A DNA stretch of 64,000 nt from Candidatus Saccharibacteria bacterium oral taxon 488 (GTDB lineage: Bacteria; Patescibacteriota; Saccharimonadia; Saccharimonadales; Saccharimonadaceae), in contig CP040001.1 in assembly GCA_013100825.1 (NCBI GenBank), forward strand, positions 434,001 through 498,000. Direction: 5' to 3'. The notes under the pieces were generated by a model, which was given only the letters and a program-made list of their open reading frames with translations, did not search any database and was not told the DNA's origin. Below, in pieces: positions 32,932-43,056 of this stretch. A program made the position numbers and the translations under genes. How positions within the stretch are numbered: position 1 is the first letter of the stretch; each line of letters begins with the position of its first letter.

Positions 32932-33843
32932 TTAGCGCGGAATTTGGCTACGACCTGATTGGATTTGTTGTATACCCTTGGCCATGAGTAAATAATCTTT
33001 GTTTTGAGCATCAGACCGACCAAGGAGCGTTGCACGCACCATCATCACTAGAGAATCACAGACTCTCGTGGTGGCGAGGGTTTCCACGGAGACAGATTGC
33101 ACATACATCGCACCCGCCGTATTCAATTCAACCCATTCCCTATTATGAAGCGCGAGGCCCTTATACATAATATCGTATGGCATATACGGATCAAGTGAAG
33201 CCAGTACCTTGCAGTGAATGTTTATCGCCTTAATGACTCGATTAAGGTCTCTATTCGACAATCGCCTAAAAGGAATTTCATTAATCGGAATATCTACCAG
33301 CTCCTTGATCATTCGAGCTGAGTCGATACAATTATTGTTTGGATCAACTGGTCGTATATTATTCAAATAATCAAGGACCTCAGGCGTGTACAGCTGTAAA
33401 ATAGCCTTGGCCTGTTCAATATCCATCAGCTGCGGAAACTGGATAAGGACATCCAGCGGAACGACATACTGGGCCGTGGTGCCCTCTGGTGTTACGCCAA
33501 GACCACCAAGTACGATTTCTGGATCAGACTTGTTCGCGACAATCAGGCAACCGGCGCACTGGAGTTTATGATCTTCAATATATACGTATTCTTCTCCGTT
33601 TTTGGTATGTTGTTGCACCCATCCGCTTACCGCCATCAGCTGACCGATAAGCCCGGCAAATAGTTCTTGGTTAATCCGCACAGTGGCTTCTAGATACTGA
33701 TGAGGATTGAGCTTTCGAACGTCGGCCATTCGTTCTCGAGCCAGGCGGAGGACAGTGGCGACTTGCTGATTGAAAACAGCCTTATCAAGTAACGCAAGGT
33801 TCTCGGGCAGCGGGGTGGCAGATGGGGTAGACTCAGTCGTCAT
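32932..33843 (-). CDS. Unknown soluble protein between yajQ and fusA
   Basis: The 303-residue protein has no signal peptide or membrane helix. It contains the segments [20 protein letters not shown] and [21 protein letters not shown]. No known family is recognised. TATGAT (33850-33855) lies six bases before the ATG, predicting a leaderless mRNA. Its position inside the rpsL-rpsG-fusA neighbourhood is unusual, although its own promoter and the fusA promoter make it a separate unit. Confidence 0.65.
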   Translation of the reverse strand: MTTESTPSATPLPENLALLDKAVFNQQVATVLRLARERMADVRKLNPHQYLEATVRINQELFAGLIGQLMAVSGWVQQHTKNGEEYVYIEDHKLQCAGCLIVANKSDPEIVLGGLGVTPEGTTAQYVVPLDVLIQFPQLMDIEQAKAILQLYTPEVLDYLNNIRPVDPNNNCIDSARMIKELVDIPINEIPFRRLSNRDLNRVIKAINIHCKVLASLDPYMPYDIMYKGLALHNREWVELNTAGAMYVQSVSVETLATTRVCDSLVMMVRATLLGRSDAQNKDYLLMAKGIQQIQSGRSQIPR

Positions 33844-33896
33844 CTCTTAATCATACGGCGTAAAAGCCGACTGACGCAACCATAACCATAAAGCTC

Positions 33897-34391
33897 TTAG
33901 CGATAATTCACGCACTGCAGCGGCGTGTCATAATCATTTTCACGCACCAAGCCAACGACTTTCTGTAACTCATCTTTCGAGGCGGAGGTGACACGGACGA
34001 GGTCGCCTTGGATTTGCGGCTTGGCTTTGGGCGCCGCAGCGCGAATGTCGGCAGCGATGCGCTTGGCGGTCGGCTGGTCGAGGCCTTGTTTGAAAGGAAT
34101 TTCCCAGGTGGTTTTGAGATTTGAGGTGATCTTTTCTTTGGTGAGATCGAGGACTTTGCTCGACTGACCCCGAGCCGCCAGTTTCTTGCGCACAATGTCC
34201 AGCACCGCATCAACCTGCCAGTCGTTATCACCAGTGAGCTTGAATCCTTTTTTATCATCCAGCCAGTCAATCCCAGCACTCGTCCCCTTAAAATCGTACC
34301 GCCCTTGGATCTCTTTTTCCGCCTGCATGAAAACATTATTCAGCTCGGCTTTGTCAATTTCTGACACAATATCAAATGAAAAACTTGCCAT
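33897..34391 (-). CDS. yajQ: YajQ family nucleotide-binding protein
   Basis: The 164-residue protein begins MASFSFDIVSEIDKAELNN and has NKAEKEIQGRYDFKGT-like (seen as EKEIQGRYDFKG) and the C-terminal VRVTSASKDELQKVVGLVRE, all typical of YajQ. Family members bind cyclic di-GMP or other nucleotides in some bacteria. A strong GAGGAGGGG box and a TATAAT box upstream give it its own transcript. The role here is unknown. Confidence 0.9.
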   Translation of the reverse strand: MASFSFDIVSEIDKAELNNVFMQAEKEIQGRYDFKGTSAGIDWLDDKKGFKLTGDNDWQVDAVLDIVRKKLAARGQSSKVLDLTKEKITSNLKTTWEIPFKQGLDQPTAKRIAADIRAAAPKAKPQIQGDLVRVTSASKDELQKVVGLVRENDYDTPLQCVNYR

Positions 34392-34422
34392 TTACCCCTC
34401 CTCATTTTCCTCATTATAACAA

Positions 34423-34448
34423 AAATCGCCCGTTTTTCAGAGCGATTT
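34423..34448 (-). terminator. Terminator of rpsL-rpsG
   Basis: A stem of seven pairs (AAATCGC with GCGATTT) is followed on the minus strand by a TTTTTGTT run, 24 bases after the rpsG stop. The stem is short, so strength is uncertain. Confidence 0.55.
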
Positions 34449-34471
34449 CTGAGTTTACATTTTCCCGACAA

Positions 34472-34951
34472 TTAGCCGCGAGCAAAGTGTGCAAAGGCAC
34501 GGTTGGCTTCGGCCATCTTGTGGGTGTCTTCCTTCTTCTTGAAGGCGGCACCAGCTTCGTTATACGCATCGACGATTTCCAGCGCCAAACGCTGTGAATA
34601 TGGCATGCCACTACGAGCGCGAGCTGACTGGACTAGCCAGCTAAACGCGTAGTGCAACTGACGGTGTCCCTGAACTGGGAATGGGATCTGGTAGTTGGCA
34701 CCACCGACACGGCGGCTTTTCACCTCAAAGTTTGGACTGACGTTTTTCAAGGCTTTCTCGAACACTGCCAGTGGATCTTCTGAATCCAATTTTTTAGCAG
34801 CAGTTTCCAGTGCGGTGTAGACAGCACGTTCAGCCGCCAATTTCTTGCCATCCAGCATTGACTTGTTGATCAGGCGCTGTACCAGCACGCTTTGGTAGCG
34901 GCGGTCAGGCTGTAGTTGGCGTTGTAATTTCTTGGTAACTTTACGAGGCAT
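34472..34951 (-). CDS. rpsG: Small subunit ribosomal protein uS7
   Basis: The 159-residue protein has the segments VQRLINKSMLDGKKLAAERAV (in part) and VGGANYQIPFPVQGHRQLHYA and ends HKMAEANRAFAHFARG. It nucleates assembly of the 30S head. It follows rpsL by two bases. Confidence 0.97.
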   Translation of the reverse strand: MPRKVTKKLQRQLQPDRRYQSVLVQRLINKSMLDGKKLAAERAVYTALETAAKKLDSEDPLAVFEKALKNVSPNFEVKSRRVGGANYQIPFPVQGHRQLHYAFSWLVQSARARSGMPYSQRLALEIVDAYNEAGAAFKKKEDTHKMAEANRAFAHFARG

Positions 34952-34953
34952 GA

Positions 34954-35367
34954 TTACTTATCCCCTTTCTTGGTACCGTACTTCGAACGGCCCCGCTTGC
35001 GGTTGTTGACACCTTGAAGGTCCAACGCGCCACGGACGATGTGATAACGCACACCTGGAAGGTCAGGCACACGACCACCGCGGATCAAGACCACAGCGTG
35101 CTCCTGCAAGTTGTGACCTTCACCACCGATGTAGGCCCAGACTTCGTAGCCGTTGTTTAGTTTCACGCGGGCAACTTTACGCAAAGCTGAGTTTGGTTTC
35201 TTTGGCGTCTTGGTCGTCACACGCACACACACACCACGCTTGAGCGGTGCATTCTGGTCGTAGTAACGCGTTTTCAGGGCGTTGTGAATGCGACCCAGTG
35301 CTGGCGACTTGGACTTTTTCTTAGCCGTTTGGCGCGGCTTGCGCACCAATTGGTTGATTGTTGGCAT
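34954..35367 (-). CDS. rpsL: Small subunit ribosomal protein uS12
   Basis: The 137-residue protein begins [13 protein letters not shown] and has [18 protein letters not shown] and the [12 protein letters not shown] segment. AAGGAG precedes the ATG at 35367. The lysine in KKPNSA, the position of streptomycin-resistance mutations in other bacteria, is the wild-type residue. The mRNA has a leader of about 210 bases. Confidence 0.98.
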   Translation of the reverse strand: MPTINQLVRKPRQTAKKKSKSPALGRIHNALKTRYYDQNAPLKRGVCVRVTTKTPKKPNSALRKVARVKLNNGYEVWAYIGGEGHNLQEHAVVLIRGGRVPDLPGVRYHIVRGALDLQGVNNRKRGRSKYGTKKGDK

Positions 35368-35519
35368 CCAATTTCTCCTTGGTTGATTTAGTGACTTATG
35401 GCGATTCGCCTGGTGGCACAAAGTGGGCTGGCGCGCGATTTTGCACGCAAAAACTAGCTTCTCTTAGCGCCTACGGCTTGGACTCAGCAACTCCGCCCCG
35501 TGTCTATACCTTTCCTGCC

Positions 35520-35558
35520 GAGCATGCGGTCTGTACACATTCAAACCACCGCTTGCTC
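35520..35558 (-). promoter_or_regulatory. Hairpin in the rpsL leader
   Basis: GAGCA, one mismatch, then GCGGT pair with ACCGC, one mismatch, then TGCTC, around a loop of 17 bases. It lies near the 5' end of the predicted rpsL leader (about +18 to +57). It may be a ribosomal-protein binding site or a stabilising structure; no known leader family is recognised. Confidence 0.4.
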
Positions 35559-35582
35559 CGAAAAGAGGAAACTCTGGGAGAG

Positions 35583-35588
35583 ATTATA
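35583..35588 (-). promoter_or_regulatory. -10 box of rpsL-rpsG
   Basis: TATAAT predicts a start near 35576. No good -35 box is visible at 17 bases (TAGCAA). The stretch from here to the rpsL ATG, about 215 bases, holds no gene. Confidence 0.5.
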
Positions 35589-35615
35589 GCATAGATTGCG
35601 TGCAATTGCTATAGA

Positions 35616-35646
35616 AAAACCGCCCCGTATCCATCGGAGCGGTTTT
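35616..35646 (-). terminator. Terminator of rpoB-rpoC
   Basis: Stem AAAACCGC with GCGGTTTT is extended by three pairs after one mismatch. On the minus strand it is followed by TTTTTCTAT. It lies 23 bases after the rpoC stop. Confidence 0.85.
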
Positions 35647-35668
35647 CCGAGAAAGAAAGCCAGTTGGC

Positions 35669-38600
35669 TTATACTGCTACAGCTAGTTCCTCCTCCTGAT
35701 TGTCAGCGAACTCGTCCTCGCTTGGCTCGTCGGTTTCCGTCTCTTCGACAGCACCCGTTCCTACTGGAATCTTGCGGCCGATGATGACGTTTTCTTTGAG
35801 ACCATGCAAGTGATCAGCGCGGCCAGATACGGCAGCGTTGATCAGCACGCGAGTGGTGTCCTGGAAGGACGCAGCAGATAGCCATGAGTCGCTCCAGATT
35901 GACACCTTGGTGATACCGAGTAGCAACTGGGTGTAGCTGATGAGGTTTTTGCCCTCAGCCGCTAGTTGCTTGTTGGTGTTTACCACCGCAGCCTTAGAAA
36001 CGATGTCGCCCGTCACAAAGTCACTGTCGCCCGCGTCTTCGATCTGGACGCGACTAAACATCTGGCGAACGATGATCTCCAGGTGCTTGTCGGCCACGTC
36101 TTGACCCTGAGCGGCGTAAATGCGCAGCACTTCGTTGATGATGTAGCGCTGAGTTGCCTCGACGCCCTTGAGGCGCATCAAGTCATGCAGGTTCAATGAA
36201 CCAGCCGTCAAGCGGTCGCCAGCCTCGACAACGTCATTAGCCTTAACAACCAACTGCATGGTGCCTGGGATTTCGTAGCGAGCTGGTGCTCCAGCTTCAG
36301 CAGCGATCACTAGCGTGTCTTCGGCTGCCTCGACCACACCGTCAAACGGTGCGATGAGCGGACGAGTGTCGCCTTCGCCAGTTGCTAGTACATCGCCAGC
36401 CTTAACACTTGAACCAGCCTTGACCACGATGGTTCGGCCATCCAGCGGCAAGCGCTCAACCTTGCCGGATTCTGGGGTAACTTGGACGATGTACTTTTTG
36501 CCGTCTTCCCAAACATCAACTAACCCGGCAATTTCCGTGACATATGCCTGGCCCTTTGGTGTGCGCGCTTCAAACAATTCTTCAACGCGCGGCAGACCCT
36601 GGGTGATGTCACCACCGGCCACACCGGAGTTGTGGAAGGTGCGCAAGGTCAGCTGAGTACCTGGCTCACCGACTGACTGGGCAGCGATGACACCGACTGG
36701 CTGATGATTGCCAACCAGTTTACCGGTTGACATGTCAACGCCGTAGCTGCGCTGTGGAATACCGTTGAGGTTGTTGGTTGACAGGACTGATTGAATCTTG
36801 ACACTCTGGATACTTTCATCGTCATCAATTGAGTCAGCAATTTCCCGAGTGATCAATTCGTCCTTGTTGACGTGACCTGGAATCGTCTCAGCGGCATACC
36901 GACCAGCCAAGCGGTTCGAGAAGTCGATCATCGTTTCCTCAGTTTCTGAGCGGTAGATCGCGTAACCTTCATCGTCACCTTCAACGTCCTCAACCGTAAA
37001 GACGTCCTGTGCCACATCAACTAAACGTCGCGTCAGGTAGCCTGAGTCGGCAGTCTTCAAAGCGGTGTCGATCAGACCCTTACGCGCACCACGGGTCGCC
37101 ACGAAGGCCTCCAGGCTGGACAAACCACCGGTGTAGGAACTACGGATTGGCAGCTCGATCTCGCGGTTAGCCGCGTCAACCTGGATACCGATCATGGCGC
37201 TGGCCAGCTTGACATTGGAGATATCACCACGAGCACCAGAGTTGACCATCATCGAGATACTGGTGTCCATGTGCGCCAGCTGATCCTGGAGGAAGGCCGT
37301 AATCTTATTATCCACATTTCGCCAGGCATTCACCGTCAAGTTGTAACGCTCGTCCTCGGTGATCAAACCTTGGTCGAATTGCTCGGAAATCAAGGCCGCC
37401 TTGGCGTCGCCCTCAGCCACGAACTCAGCGATCTCGTCAAAGTGCACGTAGTCGGTCATACCAGTTGACACGGCCGCGGTTGTCGCGAAGCGGAAGGCCT
37501 GACCCTTCATGCGGTCGGCAATCTTGGCAGTTTCCTCGGCACCGTACTTGTTGAAAATTTGTGCCAAGACCTTCTTCAGCTGCTTCTTCGTCTGAACATT
37601 GTTGTCATATGGGAAGTCCTCTGGCAGAATCTCGTTAAAGAAGACGCGGCCCAAGGTCGTCTGGCGTAATTTACCCTTGGCATAGATGCGAATTGGCGTT
37701 TGCAGTTGGATAGCACCCTTGTCGTACGCCAGTTCTGCCTCGTAGACTGAGCTAAATGACTTGACATCGTCAGTCTGGGCCTGCGGCTTGTCATACGTCA
37801 AGTAGTAGTTACCGAGCACGATATCCTGCGAGATGTGCAGCACTGGCGCACCGTCGGCAGGCTTCAACAGGTTGTTAGTAGCGCTCATCAGCTCGCGTGC
37901 CTCGGCCTGCGCTTCCTTGGAAAGCGGCAGGTGGACAGCCATCTGGTCACCGTCAAAGTCGGCGTTAAAACCAGCGCAGACCAGCGGATGCAGCTGAATG
38001 GCTTTACCCTCGACCAGGACTGGCTGGAAGGATTGAATTGACAGGCGGTGCAAGCTCGGTGCGCGGTTGAGCAGCACGTACTTGCCCTTGATCGCCTCGT
38101 CCAGCGCGTCCCACACAACCGCCTCACCCGACTCGATCAGGCGAGTCGCCGAGCGGATGTTATGGGCGAATTCGCCCTTGATCAGCCAGCTGATGACGAA
38201 CGGCTTGAATAGTTCGAGCGCCATTTGTTTTGGCAGGCCGCACTGATTGATCTTTAGCTTCGGGCCAACGACGATGACCGAGCGACCAGAGTAATCGACG
38301 CGTTTACCGAGCAGGTTCTGACGGAAGCGGCCTTGCTTACCTTTAAGCATATCGCTAATTGATTTGAGGCGACGACGGCTGCCAGTCGAGCTGACTGCCC
38401 GACCACCGCGCGCCGCTGCGTTGTCGATCAGGGCATCGACGGCCTCTTGCAGCATGCGTCGTTCATTGCGCTGAATCACTTCTGGAGCATTGAGCTCGAC
38501 CAGTTTCTTCAGACGGTTGTTGCGGTTGATGATACGGCGATACAAGTCGTTCAGGTCAGACGTGGCAAACCGACCACCACTGAGGGCGACCATTGGACGT

Positions 38601-39517
38601 AAGTCTGGTGGGATGACTGGCAGTACCGTCAGACAGAGACTGGACGGCTTGATACCAGCAGCCTGCATGCTCTCAAGCATCTTCAGGCGCTTGAGCAGTT
38701 TCTTCTCGCGCTGACCCTTGGCATGTTCAGCCTCCTCACTTAGCTGGGCGATCAGTTCTGACAGATCAATTTCATCCAGCAGCGCCTTGAGCGCACTGGC
38801 ACCCATGCCGACCTCGATCAGCTCGTCGTACTCCTCTGGCAAGTTGCGATAATCCGTCTCCGAGATCAGTGCGCCCTTGACGAGGCCCTCGAGCTGCGTT
38901 TTCTTCGTCGCGTACTTGTCGTTAAGCTCGTCAACCTCACGGCTCTGTTCCTTCGCCAGCTGCTTGATATCAGCATTGTCAGCTTCCGCAAGCTGCTCGT
39001 AGCGCATCTTAATCGCCATCCGACCAGCTTCGGTTTCAGCTTCTAGATCCGCCAGGTATTGGTCGCGGGTGATCTCATCAACCTTGAGAATGACATAGGT
39101 CGCAAAGTAGGCGATCCGCTCAATATTACGCACCGTCATCCCCAGTAGCAAGCTCATGGCGCTCGGCGTGCCGCGCATAAACCAAATGTGCGCTACTGGT
39201 GCGGCCAGCTGAATGTGGCCCATGCGCTCGCGGCGGACGATTGACTTGGTGACGAGCTCGCCGTTTTTATCGACTGCAGCCTCGCGTGAACGCACGCCCT
39301 TGAGCTTGGAATCATGCGGATTGATATCCTTGACCGGACCGAAGATCCGCTCGCAGAACAAGCCATCGCGCTCTGGCTTTTGGGTGCGATAATTGATCGT
39401 CTCTGGCTTGAGAACCTCGCCGTGACTCCACTTTAGGATGTCCTCGGCGCTGGCCACCGCTAGGCGCACCGCATCAAAATCGCTAATTCCGGTCGCGTTA
39501 AATGAATATTGCGCCAT
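35669..39517 (-). CDS. rpoC: RNA polymerase subunit beta', without either zinc site
   Basis: The 1,282-residue protein carries the catalytic [12 protein letters not shown] motif at about residue 515, binding the active-site magnesium. It also has [19 protein letters not shown] and [15 protein letters not shown]. The N-terminal zinc-binding region (after GLFCERIFG) normally has four cysteines; here the segment [14 protein letters not shown] through ELVTKS has none. The second zinc site (about residues 849-925) has [14 protein letters not shown] in place of a C-x6-C-x2-C run. A helical stretch around residues 150-290 is long. It follows rpoB by one base. Confidence 0.98.
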   Translation of the reverse strand: MAQYSFNATGISDFDAVRLAVASAEDILKWSHGEVLKPETINYRTQKPERDGLFCERIFGPVKDINPHDSKLKGVRSREAAVDKNGELVTKSIVRRERMGHIQLAAPVAHIWFMRGTPSAMSLLLGMTVRNIERIAYFATYVILKVDEITRDQYLADLEAETEAGRMAIKMRYEQLAEADNADIKQLAKEQSREVDELNDKYATKKTQLEGLVKGALISETDYRNLPEEYDELIEVGMGASALKALLDEIDLSELIAQLSEEAEHAKGQREKKLLKRLKMLESMQAAGIKPSSLCLTVLPVIPPDLRPMVALSGGRFATSDLNDLYRRIINRNNRLKKLVELNAPEVIQRNERRMLQEAVDALIDNAAARGGRAVSSTGSRRRLKSISDMLKGKQGRFRQNLLGKRVDYSGRSVIVVGPKLKINQCGLPKQMALELFKPFVISWLIKGEFAHNIRSATRLIESGEAVVWDALDEAIKGKYVLLNRAPSLHRLSIQSFQPVLVEGKAIQLHPLVCAGFNADFDGDQMAVHLPLSKEAQAEARELMSATNNLLKPADGAPVLHISQDIVLGNYYLTYDKPQAQTDDVKSFSSVYEAELAYDKGAIQLQTPIRIYAKGKLRQTTLGRVFFNEILPEDFPYDNNVQTKKQLKKVLAQIFNKYGAEETAKIADRMKGQAFRFATTAAVSTGMTDYVHFDEIAEFVAEGDAKAALISEQFDQGLITEDERYNLTVNAWRNVDNKITAFLQDQLAHMDTSISMMVNSGARGDISNVKLASAMIGIQVDAANREIELPIRSSYTGGLSSLEAFVATRGARKGLIDTALKTADSGYLTRRLVDVAQDVFTVEDVEGDDEGYAIYRSETEETMIDFSNRLAGRYAAETIPGHVNKDELITREIADSIDDDESIQSVKIQSVLSTNNLNGIPQRSYGVDMSTGKLVGNHQPVGVIAAQSVGEPGTQLTLRTFHNSGVAGGDITQGLPRVEELFEARTPKGQAYVTEIAGLVDVWEDGKKYIVQVTPESGKVERLPLDGRTIVVKAGSSVKAGDVLATGEGDTRPLIAPFDGVVEAAEDTLVIAAEAGAPARYEIPGTMQLVVKANDVVEAGDRLTAGSLNLHDLMRLKGVEATQRYIINEVLRIYAAQGQDVADKHLEIIVRQMFSRVQIEDAGDSDFVTGDIVSKAAVVNTNKQLAAEGKNLISYTQLLLGITKVSIWSDSWLSAASFQDTTRVLINAAVSGRADHLHGLKENVIIGRKIPVGTGAVEETETDEPSEDEFADNQEEELAVAV

Positions 39518-39518
39518 C

Positions 39519-42500
39519 TTACGCCTCCTCCTTTATTTCTTCTACTTCGTCAATATCTTGTACGCTCATACCGGCCTCGATGTCGCCGATGTCGTCTGAT
39601 TCATCTAAGTAAACTTGGTCATCGTCATCGTCGTCGCTCGCGGCTTGTGGCACGGTCTTGTCAGCTGGGCCACTGGAGGCGATGACATGCTCAGCGTCAA
39701 CCACGCCGCCCTCGTCAAGCAGATCAACCCGAAGGCCCAATCCCTGGAGCTCCTTGACAAGCACGTTGAAGGATTCTGGCAGTTTCGGCCCGACGATTGG
39801 CTCGTCCTTGATGATGGACTCGTAAGCCTTAGCCCGGCCATAGACGTCGTCAGACTTGATGGTTAGCATTTCCTGCAAGGTTGCAGCGGCACCGTAGGCT
39901 TCTAGTGCCCAGACCTCCATCTCGCCGAAGCGCTGACCACCGTTCTGTGCTTTACCGCCGAGCGGCTGCTGAGTAACCATGGTGTATGGACCAGTTGAGC
40001 GGGCGTGAATCTTGTCAGAGACCATGTGGTGTAGCTTAATCATATGCATCACGCCAACTGTGGTGCGCTCTTCAAATGCTTCACCGGTCCGACCATCAAA
40101 GAGTTGTGATTTACCATCGCGGGCAAAGCCTGCTTTTTCTAATTCATCAGAAATCGTTGCTGATGGCACACCATCAAACGACGGCGTCGCCACACGGTAG
40201 CCCAACGCTCGTGCCGCCATACCAAGGTGCGTTTCAAACAGCTGACCGAGGTTCATGCGGCTCGGCACACCCAGCGGGTTCAAGATCACGTCAACTGGCG
40301 TACCATCCTCCATGAATGGCATATCCTCGACCGGCAGTACTCGTGCGACCACACCCTTGTTACCGAAGCGACCAGCCATCTTGTCGCCGACACCGATCTT
40401 GCGCATCTGCGCCACAAAGATCTGGATTTGCATCAATACGCCAGCCTTGAGCTCGTGGCCATTCTCGCGGCTAAAGATCTTGACACCGACGACCTTGCCG
40501 CCGCCAGCATTGTTCATGCGCTGTGAAGTGTCACGGACATCCTTGGCTTTTTCACCAAAGATAGCGCGCAGCAGACGCTCCTCAGAGCTAAGCTCCTGCT
40601 CGCCTTTCGGCGTAATCTTACCAACCAAGACGTCGCCAGCCTTGACCTCAGAACCAATTTGCACGATACCGTTTTCGTCTAAGTGGCGCAGACTGTCTTC
40701 TGACACATTCGGAATGTCGCGAGTGACGATCTCTGGGCCGAGCTTGGTCTCGCGAACCTCCACGTTATAATCCTTGATATTAATGCTGGTCAAGCGATCG
40801 TCCTCCACCAAGCGGCGACTGAGGATAATCGCGTCCTCCATGTTGTAACCACCCCACGGCATAAAGGCCACCGTCAGGTTTCGCCCCAGCGCGATCTCGC
40901 CCTCGGCAATTGATGCGCCCTCGACGAGGATGTCGCCCTGCTTGACCCTATCGCCACGCGCCACGCGAACCTTTTGGTTGTAGCAGCGATCGTCATTATT
41001 CTTGACAAAGTGCCGTAGCGTATAGACCTTGACGCCATCAGCGTACTTGACATGAATTTCATCAGCGTCAGCCCGCACTACTTCGCCATCAGCCTCGGCC
41101 TGGATCAGGTGGCCACTATTCTCGGCCACCGCCTGCTCAATACCGGTACCGACAACCGCTGGCTCTGGCGTGAGCAGCGGCACTGCTTGGCGCTGCATGT
41201 TCGAGCCAGTCAAGGCGCGGTCGACGCGGGTTTTTTCGATAAACGGCACTAGCGCCGCCGTCGAGCCGAGGATCTGCTTGTGAGCAGCGTCCATAAAGGT
41301 AACTTCTTCGACGTCAACCTGACCTGGCTGGAGGAATTTACGGGCGCTGACACGGCTGTCGGTGAACGACTTGTCGTCATTCAAGCGTGCTCCGGCGTCG
41401 GCGATGACTTCGCTGGCTTCCTGGGCAGCATCCAGATAGACCACTTCGTCTGTCACCCGACCATCGGTGACGCGCAGGTATGGCGTCTCGATAAAGCCAT
41501 ACTCATTGACACGCGCGTAGGTAGCGAGGTTCAGCACCAGACCAACGTTAGCGCCCTCTGGCGTCTCCACCGAGCAGATACGGCCGTAATGCGTTGGGTG
41601 AGCGTCGCGCACGTCAAAACCGGCGCGCTCGCGGCTCAAACCGCCCGGCCCCATCGAGCTCAATCGGCGCTTGTGGCTCAGTTCGGACAGTGGATTGACC
41701 TCATCGAGGAGCTGACTGAGCTGCGAACTAGTAAAGAACTCGCGCACTGCTGCCACCACTGGTCGTGCATTGATCAACTGGCTCGGCGTGACGTTCTCCA
41801 TATCAGCCACACTCATCCGGTCCATGGCGTTGCGCTGCATTCTGAGCATACCGACGCGGAACTGACGGGCAATCAGCTCGCCGACCAGCTTGACGCGGCG
41901 ATTACTCAGGGCATCAATGTCATCAGCTGGCTCTTGGGTATTGTTGAGGCGAATAATCTCGCGGATGATGGCCACCAGGTCGCTCATCTGGAAGATACGG
42001 TTTTCAGCGGTATTAGCAACGTCCAGACCCAGGCGCTGGTTCATCTTATACCGGCCGACCCGACTATAATCAAAGCGCTTGAAATCAAAGAACATTCGCT
42101 CGATCATCTGGCGCGCATTATCAACTGTCGCCAGATCGCCCGGCCGCAGGCGACGATAGACTTCGATCAGCGCTTCATTAGCGCCACGCGCGGTATCTTT
42201 TTCAAGCGTTTCCTGAATGTAGCTGGTCTCGCCCGTGTCAATGTCAGCAAATAATTCACGAATTTCTGATGTTTTTGGATGGCCCAAAGCCCGCAGCAAA
42301 GTCGTCACCGGCAATTTGCGACGACGGTCAATCTTGACATAAATCGTGCCATTAGTCGCCGTTTCAAATTCCAGCCATGCGCCGCGGCCTGGGATCATCT
42401 TGGCACCGTAGTAATTACGGCCAGCTACCGTGTCGGCGGTAAAGAACACACCAGCCGAGCGAATCAGCTGACTGACCACTACGCGCTCCGTACCATTGAT

Positions 42501-42869
42501 GATGAAGGTGCCGCGCTCGGTCATCCATGGATAATCACCGAGGTAGATCTCCTGCTCCTTGACTTCGCCCGTGACTTTGTTGGTTAGTTCGACGGTTGCG
42601 TGCAGTGGCGCTTCAAACGTCAAATTGTTTTCCTTGGCGAACTGGTCGGTGGTCTTTGGTTCGTCAAAATGATAACTGCCGAACCGCAGTGCCAACTTCT
42701 GACCAGTGTAGTCGTCAATTGGATTAATTTCTGAAAAGATTTCGCTCAAACCATCCTCGACGAACCAGCGCCACGAGTCCTCTTGGTGAGCGATGAGATT
42801 TGGCATGGCGATCGCACTGTCTGTTCCAGTGAAAAAGACGCGCGCGCCACGAGTGGTCTGTTGAGCCAC
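39519..42869 (-). CDS. rpoB: RNA polymerase subunit beta
   Basis: The 1,116-residue protein has the rifampicin-region segment LSQLLDEVNPLSELSHKRRL, GDKMAGRFGNKGVVARVLP at about residue 830 and PLGGKAQNGGQRFGEMEVWAL (in part) near the end. I chose the GTG at 42869, with AGGAG eight bases before it. The ATG at 42887 lies only two bases after a TATAAT box and would be outside the mRNA made from it. The end has an acidic, Asp-rich stretch. rplJ-rplL are not upstream. Confidence 0.97.
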   Translation of the reverse strand: MAQQTTRGARVFFTGTDSAIAMPNLIAHQEDSWRWFVEDGLSEIFSEINPIDDYTGQKLALRFGSYHFDEPKTTDQFAKENNLTFEAPLHATVELTNKVTGEVKEQEIYLGDYPWMTERGTFIINGTERVVVSQLIRSAGVFFTADTVAGRNYYGAKMIPGRGAWLEFETATNGTIYVKIDRRRKLPVTTLLRALGHPKTSEIRELFADIDTGETSYIQETLEKDTARGANEALIEVYRRLRPGDLATVDNARQMIERMFFDFKRFDYSRVGRYKMNQRLGLDVANTAENRIFQMSDLVAIIREIIRLNNTQEPADDIDALSNRRVKLVGELIARQFRVGMLRMQRNAMDRMSVADMENVTPSQLINARPVVAAVREFFTSSQLSQLLDEVNPLSELSHKRRLSSMGPGGLSRERAGFDVRDAHPTHYGRICSVETPEGANVGLVLNLATYARVNEYGFIETPYLRVTDGRVTDEVVYLDAAQEASEVIADAGARLNDDKSFTDSRVSARKFLQPGQVDVEEVTFMDAAHKQILGSTAALVPFIEKTRVDRALTGSNMQRQAVPLLTPEPAVVGTGIEQAVAENSGHLIQAEADGEVVRADADEIHVKYADGVKVYTLRHFVKNNDDRCYNQKVRVARGDRVKQGDILVEGASIAEGEIALGRNLTVAFMPWGGYNMEDAIILSRRLVEDDRLTSINIKDYNVEVRETKLGPEIVTRDIPNVSEDSLRHLDENGIVQIGSEVKAGDVLVGKITPKGEQELSSEERLLRAIFGEKAKDVRDTSQRMNNAGGGKVVGVKIFSRENGHELKAGVLMQIQIFVAQMRKIGVGDKMAGRFGNKGVVARVLPVEDMPFMEDGTPVDVILNPLGVPSRMNLGQLFETHLGMAARALGYRVATPSFDGVPSATISDELEKAGFARDGKSQLFDGRTGEAFEERTTVGVMHMIKLHHMVSDKIHARSTGPYTMVTQQPLGGKAQNGGQRFGEMEVWALEAYGAAATLQEMLTIKSDDVYGRAKAYESIIKDEPIVGPKLPESFNVLVKELQGLGLRVDLLDEGGVVDAEHVIASSGPADKTVPQAASDDDDDDQVYLDESDDIGDIEAGMSVQDIDEVEEIKEEA

Positions 42870-42889
42870 AGGCGTTACTCCTCGCATTG

Positions 42890-42895
42890 ATTATA
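42890..42895 (-). promoter_or_regulatory. Proximal -10 box of rpoB-rpoC
   Basis: TATAAT predicts a start near 42883, giving a leader of about 14 bases that still includes the rpoB ribosome-binding site. No good -35 box is seen. Confidence 0.5.
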
Positions 42896-43000
42896 ATTGG
42901 TGATCACGGCCGGAAGATCTCTTAGTCTCAGCACGAGCCCGAGGTTTGCCCGCCCATCAAGCTCGCCCCTCGCTAAAACTACACTACTTCACTGTGACAC

Positions 43001-43029
43001 ATTATGACGCATGAGGCGATGAATTGCAA
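43001..43029 (-). promoter_or_regulatory. Distal promoter of rpoB-rpoC
   Basis: TTGCAA (43024-43029), a 17-base spacer and CATAAT (43001-43006) predict a start near 42994 and a leader of about 125 bases. Confidence 0.55.
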
Positions 43030-43056
43030 GAGAAAATAAAGAAAAATTGACTATTG

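Noticed and set aside
41280..42254. Long open frame of 324 residues antisense to rpoB
   Set aside because: It is a shadow of the codon pattern of rpoB; there is no start signal and no recognisable family.
42896..42995. Possible hairpin in the rpoB leader (CGAGC with GCTCG)
   Set aside because: The stem is only five pairs with a large loop, and an alternative pairing is equally good, so it cannot be supported.
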